From contig JAUNTZ010000008.1 in assembly GCA_030538425.1 (NCBI GenBank), positions 2,969 through 66,968 of the forward strand: 64,000 nt of DNA. The letters run 5' to 3'. A program made the position numbers and the translations under genes. Under the pieces are notes generated by a model. The model saw only the letters and a program-made list of their open reading frames with translations, was not told the DNA's origin and did no database searches. Position 1 is the first letter of the stretch. The number at the start of each line of letters is the position of its first letter. Shown piece by piece: positions 35,394 through 43,529 of the stretch. This DNA is from Paracoccus sp. (in: a-proteobacteria). GTDB lineage: Bacteria; Pseudomonadota; Alphaproteobacteria; Rhodobacterales; Rhodobacteraceae.

Positions 35394-36416
35394 TCACTCA
35401 AAGATGATCCCCGAGCCCTCAACCGCGCGCCCGATGATCGCGGCGGCGGGATGGGCCGCGCGGATCTGCGACAGCACGCGCGGGGCCTGATCGGCCTCGA
35501 CCGCGACCAAGAGCCCGCCCGAGGTCTGCGGGTCGCCGACAATCGCATGTTGCCACGGCGCCAGACCGGCGGCGCTGACCAAATCCCCGACCGCGTCCCA
35601 ATTGCGCCCGCTGGCCCCGGTCACATGACCCGCCTGCGCCAACTCGCGCGCCCGGCTCAGCAGGGGCAGCGCGTCCAGATCGACCGATAGCGCAAGCCCC
35701 GAGCCGCGCGCCATCTCCAAACCATGCCCGATCAGCCCGAACCCGGTCACATCGGTGATTGCGTGAACCGACGGATCGGCCCCCAGTTCCGCGCCGATCC
35801 GGTTGAGCGTGGTGCAGGAGGCCACCATCTCGGCCACGCCCGCCGCGTCCAGAACGCCCTTGCGAATCGCGTTGGAATAGATGCCGACGCCAAGCGGCTT
35901 GGTCAGGATCAGCGCATCGCCCGCACGCGCGCCGCCATTTCGGCGCAGCGCCTCGGGCGCGCAAAGCCCGATCACGGCCAGCCCGTAAATCGGCTCGGGC
36001 GCGTCGATGGAATGGCCGCCCGCGACGGGAATGCCTGCCTCGGCGCAGATCTCGGCACCGCCTGCAAGGATCGCGCCGATCACTTCGGGCGCGAGTTTCG
36101 CCACCGGCATGCCCAAAATCGCAAGCGCCATGATTGGCCGCCCGCCCATCGCGTAAATGTCGGAAATCGCGTTGGCGGCGGCGATGCGCCCGAAATCGCG
36201 CGGATCATCGACCATCGGCATGAAGAAATCCGTGGTCGCAATCACGCAGGTCTTGTCGTCGATCTGCCAGACCGCCGCATCATCCGAGGTGGCGTTGCCG
36301 ACCAGAAGCTGCGGAAAAGCCTGCGCGGCTGGCACCTGTTCCAGCAATTCGCGCAGCACGGCAGGCCCGATCTTGCAGCCGCAGCCGCCGCCATGGGCAA
36401 GTTCGGTCAGTCGCAT
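35394..36416 (-). CDS. selD: Selenide, water dikinase (selenophosphate synthase)
   Basis: Makes selenophosphate from selenide and ATP. The N-terminal active-site segment [10 protein letters not shown] contains Cys12 and Lys15, equivalent to E. coli Cys17 and Lys20; the catalytic position is Cys, not selenocysteine. [38 protein letters not shown] and [15 protein letters not shown] are conserved AIRS-domain segments. The 340-residue length is typical. The start ATG at 36416 has GAGGAC upstream. No selA, selB or selenouridine synthase is present in the window, so its downstream use (selenoprotein such as formate dehydrogenase, or tRNA selenouridine) is unresolved. It is convergent with glyS, with a small GC hairpin at 35375-35391 between them. 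Confidence 0.95.
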   Translation of the reverse strand: MRLTELAHGGGCGCKIGPAVLRELLEQVPAAQAFPQLLVGNATSDDAAVWQIDDKTCVIATTDFFMPMVDDPRDFGRIAAANAISDIYAMGGRPIMALAILGMPVAKLAPEVIGAILAGGAEICAEAGIPVAGGHSIDAPEPIYGLAVIGLCAPEALRRNGGARAGDALILTKPLGVGIYSNAIRKGVLDAAGVAEMVASCTTLNRIGAELGADPSVHAITDVTGFGLIGHGLEMARGSGLALSVDLDALPLLSRARELAQAGHVTGASGRNWDAVGDLVSAAGLAPWQHAIVGDPQTSGGLLVAVEADQAPRVLSQIRAAHPAAAIIGRAVEGSGIIFE

Positions 36417-36481
36417 AAGAATTCTGTCCTCACGAAAATGTCATGGTGCCGCTATCTCGCACTTGCAGCATTGTTCAACTC

Positions 36482-39049
36482 ATGGATAATCGCGCCTTGA
36501 TGAATATTTCGCCAGACCTTTTCGAGATTCTCGACATCACCCCCTCGGCGGGGGTGCATACCTCGCTGCATGGCTGGCGGGCGAAATGCCTGCAACGGCT
36601 GGTGCGCATGGATCTGCCGGTGCCGCGCAGCCATGCGATCCCGGCGGCGATGGTGCGGGCGATGGCGGACGGTGCGGCGCCCGACCCAAACGTGCTGCGC
36701 AAGATGTTCGACGGGGCTTACGGGCTGGTGGGCGTGCGGCCCTCGGCGGTTAACCCGGAATGGGGCGGGCCGGGCACGGTGCTGAATGTCGGCGCCAATC
36801 GCGACAGCCATCGCCGGTTATGTGAGACGCGCGGGCAGGATGCGGCGGACGCGATTTATCTGGGCTTTGTGCAATCCTATGCGATCCATGTCGCGCGGCT
36901 GGACCCCGATATGTTCGCGCAAGAGGGTGAGGGCGCGCTGGAGGATGCGCTGCGGGCTTACCGTGATGAAATGGATGAGGATTTTCCCCAGGACCCCGCC
37001 CGTCAGCTGGCTGAGGTGCTGCGGTCCATGGCCCGCGCATGGGAGGGCCCGACCGCGCGCCTGCTGCGTCAGGCCAAGGGCGCGCCCGAGGATGCACCGC
37101 TGGGGCTGGTGGTGCAGGATATGGCCGTGGCGCTCGGGCCGGGCGTGACCGGCTCGGGCAGCATCCAGTTCATCGACAGCGTGACCGGAGAGCCGCGCAT
37201 CACGGGCCGTTTCAAGGGCCAGACGCAGGGCCGCGCGAAAGGGCAGGGGGCCGAGACGCTCTATCTGACCCGCGACACGCGCGGGCCCTCGCTGGAAGAG
37301 GCCGCGCCGGAGGTGTTTGCCGATCTGGTGCGCTTTGGCGTGGCCGCGCGGGAACGGCTGCGTGAGGAAATGCAGATCGAGTTCGTGCTCTCCGATGGTG
37401 AGATCTCGATCATCGACGCGCTGCGGGTCAAGCGATCCTCGCGCGCGGCGGTGCGCATTGCGGTGGCTTTGGCCCGCGACGGGATCATCCCCCCCGATGA
37501 GGCGGTGATGCGGGTTGAGCCGCGCGCCCTGTCGGAGCTGATGCACCATCAGGTCGATCCGCGCGGGCCGCGTCAGGTCATTACACGGGGCATCAATGCC
37601 AGCCCCGGCGCGGCAACGGGTCGCATCGTGTTCAATGCCGCCGCAGCCCAAGCTTGCCGCGCCCGCGACGAAAGCTGCGTTCTGGTGCGCCGCGAGACCG
37701 GGCCCGAAGACATCCGCGGGATGCATGCCGCCGTGGCCGTGCTGACCGAACGGGGCGGTGTGACCAGCCATGCCGCCGTCATCGCGCGCGGCATGGGCCT
37801 GCCCTGTATCGTGGGCGCGGGTGAGATCGGCATCGACTTTCGCGCCCGCAGCCTGCGCGTGGGGCCCCTGACCCTGCGTGAGGGCGATGAGATCACCATC
37901 GACGGCACCACGGGCGAGGTTCTGCTGGGCGCCGCCGAGATGCTGGAGCCCGCGCTGGACGACAGCTTCACCCAGCTTCTCGACTGGGCCGACCAGTTCC
38001 GCGATCTGGGCGTGCGGGCCAATGCCGACACGCCGGGCGACGCCCGCACCGCGCGCCGCTTCAAGGCCGAAGGGATCGGGCTGTGCCGCACCGAACATAT
38101 GTTCTTTGACGAGCGCCGCCTGCCGATCATGCGCGAGATGATCTTTGCCAAGGGCGCCGAGGACCGCCGCGTCGCGCTGGACCGTCTGCTGCCCATTCAG
38201 CGCGAGGATTTCGCCGAGCTGTTCCGCATCATGGCCGGATTGCCGGTCACGATTCGCCTCTTCGACCCGCCCTTGCACGAATTTCTGCCCCATGACCGCG
38301 AGGGCAAGCGCGAACTGGCCGAGGCGCTTGATCTGCCGCTCTCGGATGTGGTGCGCCGGGTTGAGGCGCTGACCGAGTTCAACCCGATGCTGGGGATGCG
38401 CGGGGTGCGGCTGGGCATCACCGTGCCCGAGATCTACGAAATGCAGGCCCGCGCCATCTTTGAGGCGACCGTGGATGCGGCCCGCGACGGGGCGCCGGTG
38501 GTGCCCGAAATCATGATCCCGCTGGTCAGCGCCCGGCGCGAGGTTGAGCTGGTCAAGAAAAGCGTCGATTCGGTGGCCGCCGCCGTGCGCACTGAGACGG
38601 GCGCCGAGTTCACCTATCGGCTGGGCGTGATGGTCGAAACCCCGCGCGCCGCGCTGCGGGCCGGGGATATTGCCCGCCACTCGGCGTTTTTGTCCTTCGG
38701 CACCAATGACTTGACGCAGATGACCTATGGGCTTTCGCGCGACGATGCGGGGCGTTTTATGGGCGCCTATGTCCAGCAGGCGGTCTATGACGAGGACCCG
38801 TTTCACATTCTGGATGTGGACGGGGTGGGTGAGCTTCTGTTGATCGGCGCCTCCCGCGCGCGAGAGATTGCGCCCGAGATCACGATCTCGGTCTGCGGCG
38901 AACATGGCGGCAACCCCGAATCAATCGCCTTTTGCCATCGCGCGGGGCTCGATTACGTCTCCTGCTCACCGTTTCGCGTGCCGGTCGCGCGTTTGTCCGC
39001 CGCTCAGGAAAGCCTGCGCAGCCGGGGAAAGACGGCGGCGCAGAACTAG
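36482..39049 (+). CDS. Pyruvate phosphate dikinase-like protein with a divergent nucleotide-binding half
   Basis: An 855-residue PEP-utilising family protein. The C-terminal half is well conserved: the swivelling phosphohistidine domain LTERGGVTSHAAVIARGMG near residue 420 and the PEP-binding barrel with EGIGLCRTEHMFF, NPMLGMRGVRLG and SFGTNDLTQMTYG. The N-terminal ATP-grasp half is divergent. The GGKGxNL and MPGMMDTVLN motifs of PPDK are replaced (GGPGTVLNVGANRDS remains), and the LQTRxGKRT ATP-site strand reads IIDALRVKRSS. It may still bind a nucleotide differently or have lost dikinase activity. Starts at 36443, 36482 and 36500 are possible; none has a clear ribosome site. It is divergent from selD and is followed by a cell-wall hydrolase gene. 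Confidence 0.85.
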   Translation: MDNRALMNISPDLFEILDITPSAGVHTSLHGWRAKCLQRLVRMDLPVPRSHAIPAAMVRAMADGAAPDPNVLRKMFDGAYGLVGVRPSAVNPEWGGPGTVLNVGANRDSHRRLCETRGQDAADAIYLGFVQSYAIHVARLDPDMFAQEGEGALEDALRAYRDEMDEDFPQDPARQLAEVLRSMARAWEGPTARLLRQAKGAPEDAPLGLVVQDMAVALGPGVTGSGSIQFIDSVTGEPRITGRFKGQTQGRAKGQGAETLYLTRDTRGPSLEEAAPEVFADLVRFGVAARERLREEMQIEFVLSDGEISIIDALRVKRSSRAAVRIAVALARDGIIPPDEAVMRVEPRALSELMHHQVDPRGPRQVITRGINASPGAATGRIVFNAAAAQACRARDESCVLVRRETGPEDIRGMHAAVAVLTERGGVTSHAAVIARGMGLPCIVGAGEIGIDFRARSLRVGPLTLREGDEITIDGTTGEVLLGAAEMLEPALDDSFTQLLDWADQFRDLGVRANADTPGDARTARRFKAEGIGLCRTEHMFFDERRLPIMREMIFAKGAEDRRVALDRLLPIQREDFAELFRIMAGLPVTIRLFDPPLHEFLPHDREGKRELAEALDLPLSDVVRRVEALTEFNPMLGMRGVRLGITVPEIYEMQARAIFEATVDAARDGAPVVPEIMIPLVSARREVELVKKSVDSVAAAVRTETGAEFTYRLGVMVETPRAALRAGDIARHSAFLSFGTNDLTQMTYGLSRDDAGRFMGAYVQQAVYDEDPFHILDVDGVGELLLIGASRAREIAPEITISVCGEHGGNPESIAFCHRAGLDYVSCSPFRVPVARLSAAQESLRSRGKTAAQN

Positions 39050-39353
39050 GCGCCCGATTCGGATCATGACAGCGTTGCGATGCCACGTTGCGATGCCGAA
39101 TATTATACAACCATAGCGCGAAACTGGCGGGAACCTGCCGATCGCCTGCACGGGACCGCGCGGGTTCCTGCCCAAATTGCACCAATTCAGCCGGTTTCGG
39201 GAACGTGAGGCGCCGCAGGCTTTCGCCTCTGACCACCCTTTGCCTATGAACTTGTCGATCCGGCTGGGCCTGCGCCCTCCGCCATGCTGCCCCATGGGCG
39301 GACAGGCCGGATGCAAGATTTTTATGTATCGAACGACCTGAAAGACGAAGAAG
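39050..39353. other. 304-base non-coding gap
   Basis: No gene is seen. It begins with a small direct repeat, CGTTGCGATGCC at 39073 and again at 39086, and contains an AT-rich TATTATACAA stretch at 39101 that may be a promoter element. A hairpin-like pair GAGGCG / CGCCTC lies near 39210-39230. None of these is strong enough to call as a specific site. Confidence 0.4.
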
Positions 39354-39824
39354 ATGCAAAAGCTGACCAAAAAACTGGCAACGCTGAGCCTCTGCGCCCT
39401 TATGGCTCTGCCGGTTATCTCTGCGCCGCAGCGCGCCGAAGCCTCGAACGCGCAAGCCTGCCTTGCCGAAGCCCTGTATTTCGAAGCCCGCGGCGAAGGC
39501 GCGCGTGGCCAGCGTGCGGTCGGTGAGGTGATCCTGAACCGCGTTGACAGCCGCCAATTCCCCTCGACCGTGTGCGGGGTTGTCAATCAGCGCGGCCAGT
39601 TCACCTATCGCCGGGGCCGCCCGATGTCGAATGCCGCCGCCCGCGCGCGCTCGCATCAGATCGCGGCTGAGCTGCTGGCCGGTGCGCCGCGCGAACTGAC
39701 CGGCGGGGCGACCTATTTCCACGCCACCAGCGTGCGCCCGTCCTGGTCGCGCCGCTTCGTGCGCACCACCCAGATCGGCGCGCATGTGTTCTACCGGCCC
39801 GGTCAGCGCGTCGCGTCGAACTGA
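39354..39824 (+). CDS. Cell-wall hydrolase, SleB/CwlJ family
   Basis: A 156-residue exported protein with signal peptide MQKLTKKLATLSLCALMALP and cleavage near SAPQRAEA. The Hydrolase_2 domain is complete: CLAEALYFEARGEGARGQRAVGEVILNRV with the conserved Glu residues, FPSTVCGVVNQRGQFTYRR, and ATYFHATSVRPSW near the C-terminus. The family includes spore cortex-lytic lytic transglycosylases; in alphaproteobacteria it acts on septal or general peptidoglycan. The start ATG follows AAGAAGATG-type purine-rich sequence. The last codons (RVASN-stop) are repeated twice more just downstream, and a terminator follows. Confidence 0.92.
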   Translation: MQKLTKKLATLSLCALMALPVISAPQRAEASNAQACLAEALYFEARGEGARGQRAVGEVILNRVDSRQFPSTVCGVVNQRGQFTYRRGRPMSNAAARARSHQIAAELLAGAPRELTGGATYFHATSVRPSWSRRFVRTTQIGAHVFYRPGQRVASN

Positions 39825-39877
39825 TGCGCAGCTAGGGTCGCGTCGAATTGACGCGCCGTGGTGGCGCGTCGAACTGA
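39811..39877 (+). repeat. Three copies of the cell-wall hydrolase 3' end (26-27 bp period)
   Basis: TCGCGTCGAACTGA at 39811-39824 contains the real stop codon. TCGCGTCGAATTGA recurs at 39838-39851 and GCGCGTCGAACTGA at 39864-39877. The spacings are 27 and 26 bases, and each copy retains the TGA. Confidence 0.85.
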
Positions 39878-39912
39878 CCCGGTCTCCTCTCCTTTTCGGT
39901 TGTCTGCCGAAA

Positions 39913-39944
39913 GCCTCCGGCGGGGATATTTGGGGACAAAAGAC
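39913..39944 (+). repeat. Dispersed post-gene motif, copy 2
   Basis: GCCTCCGGCGGGGATATTT followed by GGGGACAAAAGAC lies downstream of the cell-wall hydrolase. A small hairpin TTTCGG...CCGAAA ends immediately upstream (about 39895-39912). It is near-identical to the inverted-orientation copy at 29611-29643. Confidence 0.75.
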
Positions 39945-39978
39945 AAAGCGCGGCTGATACGGGCCGCACCACCCATCA

Positions 39979-40009
39979 CGCCCCGTCCGACTTGCGGCGG
40001 GGCGTTTTT
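39979..40009 (+). terminator. Rho-independent terminator upstream of folB
   Basis: CGCCCCG (39979-39985) pairs with CGGGGCG (39998-40004) and is followed by TTTTT. It probably ends the cell-wall hydrolase transcript; folB begins 18 bases further on. Confidence 0.75.
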
Positions 40010-40026
40010 CGTGGATAACCGATGGC

Positions 40027-40815
40027 ATGGACCTTCCTGATCGTATCCACCTGCGCGACCATGTGATCGAGGCCGAGATCGGCGCCTTCCAGTCCGAGCG
40101 CGGCCAGACCCAGCGTCTGCGCTTTCACATCACCGTCGATCTGGCCGCGCCGGTGGTCGGGGCGGGCGATGATGTGGATCGCATCCTGTCTTACGACGTG
40201 CTGACCGATGCGATTGCGGCGGGGCTTGCGGATGAGCGGTTCAACCTGCTTGAAACGCTGGCCGAGCGCATCGCGGCTGAGATCCTGACCCATGCCGCCG
40301 CAGGCCGGGTCGAGGTCACCATCGAAAAGCTGGACCGGGTGCCCGGTGCGCTTGGCGTGACCATTTCGCGCAGGCGCGGGCGTGTCCAGACCGGCGCTGA
40401 GGCCGCAGCCCCGGTGGTGCTGTTCTACGCCGCGCCGGTCGCGCTGCCCGGCGGGCCGGTGATCCTTGTCCCGGACGCGCCGGACCTGCCCTTGCCTCAG
40501 GGCGGCGATGCCCGCCGCGTCGCGCTGCTGGCGCTTGATCAGGCGGCCTGGGTGTTGGGTGGCAAATTGGGGCTTGATGTGGTGGACAGCCGGACCGAGC
40601 TGGATTGGGCCGCGAAAGAGGGCCGCGCGGTGGTCTGGGCGCCCGCGCGCATGGCCGGCGACGCCCCCGAGGCCGGCGAGGCGCCCGATGCGCTTGCGCT
40701 CTGGCTTGCCTTGCGGCTTGGCGCGGCGCGGCTGGATCTGGCCTTGCCTGCGGGGCGCGGCATGGCCGAGGGGCTGCGCGGCGCGGGCGTGCCTGTGCGA
40801 CAGGTCGCGCCATGA
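40027..40815 (+). CDS. folB: Dihydroneopterin aldolase FolB with a C-terminal extension
   Basis: Residues 1-120 form the dihydroneopterin aldolase of folate synthesis: HVIEAEIGAFQSERGQTQRL carries the substrate Glu, NLLETLAERIAAEIL is the second conserved helix and IEKLDRVPGALGVTI provides the catalytic Lys. The remaining 140 residues form an Ala/Leu-rich extension unrelated to the classical 120-residue FolB; longer FolB proteins of this sort occur in Rhodobacteraceae and the extension has no known function. The last 40 codons (from ALALW to VRQVAP) are repeated twice in the downstream tandem copies. The stop overlaps the first chimeric frame by an ATGA. Confidence 0.9.
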   Translation: MDLPDRIHLRDHVIEAEIGAFQSERGQTQRLRFHITVDLAAPVVGAGDDVDRILSYDVLTDAIAAGLADERFNLLETLAERIAAEILTHAAAGRVEVTIEKLDRVPGALGVTISRRRGRVQTGAEAAAPVVLFYAAPVALPGGPVILVPDAPDLPLPQGGDARRVALLALDQAAWVLGGKLGLDVVDSRTELDWAAKEGRAVVWAPARMAGDAPEAGEAPDALALWLALRLGAARLDLALPAGRGMAEGLRGAGVPVRQVAP

Positions 40816-40973
40816 GCCGCGACTATTTGCAGAAGGGCGGGGCGATGCCCATTGCGCGCAGGGCGCTTGCGCTGTGGCGGGTGGCACGGCTTGATCTGAC
40901 CTTCTCCGCCGGGCGCGGCATGGCCGAGGGGCTGCGCGGCGCGGGCGTGCCTGTGCGGCAGGTTGCGCCATGA
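40812..40973 (+). CDS. Chimeric junction ORF 1 (folP start fused to folB end), 53 codons
   Basis: A short frame created by tandem duplication. Its first 15 residues, MSRDYLQKGGAMPIA, resemble the FolP N-terminus ([19 protein letters not shown]), and the rest, from ALALWRVARLDL to VRQVAP, copies the FolB C-terminus. It starts in an ATGA overlap with the folB stop and ends in an ATGA overlap with the second chimeric frame, so the operon remains translationally coupled. Whether the peptide is stable or useful is unknown. Confidence 0.55.
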   Translation: MSRDYLQKGGAMPIARRALALWRVARLDLTFSAGRGMAEGLRGAGVPVRQVAP

Positions 40974-41131
40974 GCCGAAACTATCTGCAAAAAGGCGGAA
41001 CGGTTCCCATCGCGGGCGAGGCGCTTGCGCTGTGGCGGGTGGCGCGGCCTGATCTGGCTTTGCCTTCGGGGCGCGGCATGGCCGAGGGGCTGCGCGGCGC
41101 GGGCGTGGCTGTGCGGCAGGTTGCGCCATGA
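40970..41131 (+). CDS. Chimeric junction ORF 2 (folP start fused to folB end), 53 codons
   Basis: The second tandem unit, exactly 158 bases after the first. It begins MSRNYLQKGGTVPIAGEA and ends with the FolB-like [20 protein letters not shown]. The final ATGA overlaps the true folP start at 41128. Its preserved frame, length and overlaps are notable for a duplicated fragment, but no function is implied. Confidence 0.55.
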   Translation: MSRNYLQKGGTVPIAGEALALWRVARPDLALPSGRGMAEGLRGAGVAVRQVAP

Positions 41132-42126
41132 GTCGCGACTATTTTCGCCCGATCCCGCAAGAGGGCGGCGCGCTGCCGATTGCGGGCGGATGGGTGCGGT
41201 TTTCGAGCGTCGAGGTTCTGGCGCGCGGGGCTGCGCCGCGTGTGATTGATGCCGCCGATGCGCCGCGCGAATGGCGCGACCGGGTCTGCGCGCGGCGTGC
41301 CGATCTGGCCGGGCTGGCGATGGATCGGGCGCAGATCATGGGCATCGTCAATGCCACGCCCGACAGCTTTTCGGATGGCGGGCGATGGGGCGATGGGGCG
41401 GCGCATGGGCGCGCGCTGTTTGCGCAAGGCGCTGCGATCGTTGATGTGGGTGGCGAATCGACGCGGCCCGGCGCGGCTGAGGTTCCCATCAGTGATGAAA
41501 TTGAGCGCGTCCTGCCTGCGGTGCGGGCGCTGTCGGCGCTTGGGCCGGTCTCAATCGATACGCGCAAGGCGGGCGTGGCGCGGGCCGCCTTGGAGGCCGG
41601 GGCGGGGTTGGTGAATGATGTCTCGGGGCTGGATTTCGACGCCGATATGGCGGGCGTGGTGGCCCGCTCCGGCGCGGCCTTGTGCCTGATGCATGCGCAG
41701 GGCCTGCCCGCCGATATGCAGGACGACCCGCAATATGGTGACGTGCTGCTGGACGTTTATGACGCGCTTGAGGCGCGTATCGCGCGCGCCTGCGCCGCCG
41801 GTATATCGCGCGACCGCATTGCGATTGACCCCGGCATCGGCTTTGGCAAGACGCTGGCGCATAATCTGGCGATCCTGCGGCGGATCTCGCTCTTTCACGG
41901 GCTGGGTTGCCCGATCCTGCTGGGCGTCTCGCGCAAGCGGTTTATCGGGGCGATCTCGGGCGCGGAGCAGGCGGATGCGCGCGATCCGGGCAGTTTGGCC
42001 GTGACCCTGGCGGCGGTGGCCCAGGGCGTGCAGATCCACCGCGTCCATGAGGTCGCGGGCGCGGCGCAGGGACTCGCGCTATGGCATGCGGTGAGAGACG
42101 GAATTAACCAAGAGGCAAGAACATGA
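41128..42126 (+). CDS. folP: Dihydropteroate synthase
   Basis: Condenses 6-hydroxymethyl-dihydropterin pyrophosphate with p-aminobenzoate. The DHPS signatures [17 protein letters not shown] near residue 72 and [11 protein letters not shown] near 108 are intact, as are [20 protein letters not shown] and GVSRKRFIG. The protein has 332 residues, about 60 longer than the E. coli enzyme owing to an N-terminal extension before the first strand, which other Rhodobacteraceae also have. It is coupled upstream to the chimeric frame (ATGA) and downstream to glmM (ATGA at 42123). Confidence 0.96.
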   Translation: MSRDYFRPIPQEGGALPIAGGWVRFSSVEVLARGAAPRVIDAADAPREWRDRVCARRADLAGLAMDRAQIMGIVNATPDSFSDGGRWGDGAAHGRALFAQGAAIVDVGGESTRPGAAEVPISDEIERVLPAVRALSALGPVSIDTRKAGVARAALEAGAGLVNDVSGLDFDADMAGVVARSGAALCLMHAQGLPADMQDDPQYGDVLLDVYDALEARIARACAAGISRDRIAIDPGIGFGKTLAHNLAILRRISLFHGLGCPILLGVSRKRFIGAISGAEQADARDPGSLAVTLAAVAQGVQIHRVHEVAGAAQGLALWHAVRDGINQEART

Positions 42127-43469
42127 GCAGGAAACTTTTCGGCACCGATGGCGTGCGCGGGCGGGCCAATACGGCGCCGATGACCGCTGACATGGCGCTG
42201 CGTCTGGGGGCGGCGGCGGGGCGCTATTTCCGCCGCGACGGACGCAACGGGCATCGCGTGGTGATCGGCAAGGATACGCGGCTCTCGGGCTATATGCTGG
42301 AAAACGCGCTGACCGCGGGGCTCGCCTCGACCGGGATGAACGTGCTGTTGCTGGGGCCGGTGCCGACGCCTGCGGTGGGGTTTCTGACCCGCTCGATGCG
42401 GGCGGATCTGGGGATTATGATCTCGGCCAGTCACAACCCGGCTGAGGATAACGGCATCAAGTTCTTTGGTCCCGACGGCTTCAAGCTGTCCGATGAGGCC
42501 GAGGCCGAGATCGAGGCCATCGTCGCGGGCACGATCCGCCCGTCCGAGCCGCAGAACATTGGCCGGGTCAAGCGCATTGACGACGGGCGCGGGCGCTATG
42601 TTGAATATGCCAAGACCACCTTCCCGGCGGGGCAGCGGCTGGACGGGGTCAAGGTGGTGATCGACTGCGCCCATGGCGCGGCCTATCGCGCCGCGCCCGA
42701 TGTGCTTTATGAGCTGGGCGCGGATGTGGTGCGCATCGGGGTCGCGCCCGATGGCACCAATATCAACAAGGGCGTGGGCTCGACTTACCCTGAGACGGCG
42801 GCGCAGGCGGTTCTGGATCATCAGGCCGATCTGGGCATTGCTCTGGACGGCGACGCGGACCGCATCATCCTGATCGACGAAAAGGGCCGTGTGGCCGATG
42901 GCGATCAGCTGATGGCTTTGTTCGGGGCGCGGATGGCTGAGCAGGGCCGGCTGCGCGGTGATGCGGTCGTGGCCACGGTCATGTCCAATCTGGGGCTGGA
43001 GCGGTTCTTGCAGGCCCGTGGTCTGGGGCTGGAGCGCACCAAGGTCGGCGACCGCTATGTCGTGGAACGGATGCGCTCGGGCGGGTTCAATCTGGGCGGT
43101 GAACAGTCGGGCCATATCGTGATGACCGATTATGCGACCACCGGCGACGGGCTGATTGCCGGGCTGCAATTTCTGGCCGCGATGGTTGAGACGGGCCAAA
43201 GCGCGTCCGAGCTTGTCCGCCAGTTCGACCCTGTGCCGCAATTGTTGCAGAACGTGCGCTATGCCGAGGGGGCGGACCCGCTCTCTGCCGCAAGCGTGGG
43301 TGCCGCGATTGCCGAGGGTGAGGCGCGGCTGGCGGCGACGGGCCGGGTGCTGATCCGCAAATCGGGGACCGAGCCGCTGATCCGCGTCATGGCCGAGGCC
43401 GAGGATGAGAACCTGCTGCGCGAAGTGGTCGAATCCATCGCGGCGGCGGTGGAAAAGGCGGCAAGTTAG
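42123..43469 (+). CDS. glmM: Phosphoglucosamine mutase
   Basis: Converts glucosamine 6-phosphate to glucosamine 1-phosphate for UDP-GlcNAc synthesis. The phosphoserine loop [17 protein letters not shown] is near residue 100, the metal loop [13 protein letters not shown] near 240, the sugar-binding GGEQSGHIV near 325 and the phosphate-binding [12 protein letters not shown] near 413. The 448-residue length is standard. It overlaps folP by 4 bases; the folP-glmM pairing is widespread in bacteria. Confidence 0.97.
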   Translation: MSRKLFGTDGVRGRANTAPMTADMALRLGAAAGRYFRRDGRNGHRVVIGKDTRLSGYMLENALTAGLASTGMNVLLLGPVPTPAVGFLTRSMRADLGIMISASHNPAEDNGIKFFGPDGFKLSDEAEAEIEAIVAGTIRPSEPQNIGRVKRIDDGRGRYVEYAKTTFPAGQRLDGVKVVIDCAHGAAYRAAPDVLYELGADVVRIGVAPDGTNINKGVGSTYPETAAQAVLDHQADLGIALDGDADRIILIDEKGRVADGDQLMALFGARMAEQGRLRGDAVVATVMSNLGLERFLQARGLGLERTKVGDRYVVERMRSGGFNLGGEQSGHIVMTDYATTGDGLIAGLQFLAAMVETGQSASELVRQFDPVPQLLQNVRYAEGADPLSAASVGAAIAEGEARLAATGRVLIRKSGTEPLIRVMAEAEDENLLREVVESIAAAVEKAAS

Positions 43470-43484
43470 GCGCGGCGGGCAAAG

Positions 43485-43526
43485 CCGGGGCGCGGCCCCG
43501 GACCCCGGAGTATTTCGGCACAAGAG
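43485..43526 (+). repeat. Hairpin plus dispersed post-gene motif after glmM
   Basis: CCGGGGC (43485-43491) pairs with GCCCCGG (43495-43501) and is followed by CCCCGGAGTATTTCGGCACA and AGAGA, a looser relative of the motif at 39913. It starts 16 bases after the glmM stop and probably marks the transcript end, although there is no U-tract. Confidence 0.5.
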
Positions 43527-43529
43527 AGA

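Noticed and set aside
36818-38905. 695-codon minus-strand frame
   Set aside because: It is the antisense shadow of the PPDK-like gene, a common effect of high GC; the plus-strand product carries clear catalytic motifs.
41895-43523. 542-codon minus-strand frame
   Set aside because: Antisense to glmM and the end of folP; His/Arg/Gln-rich composition typical of shadow frames.
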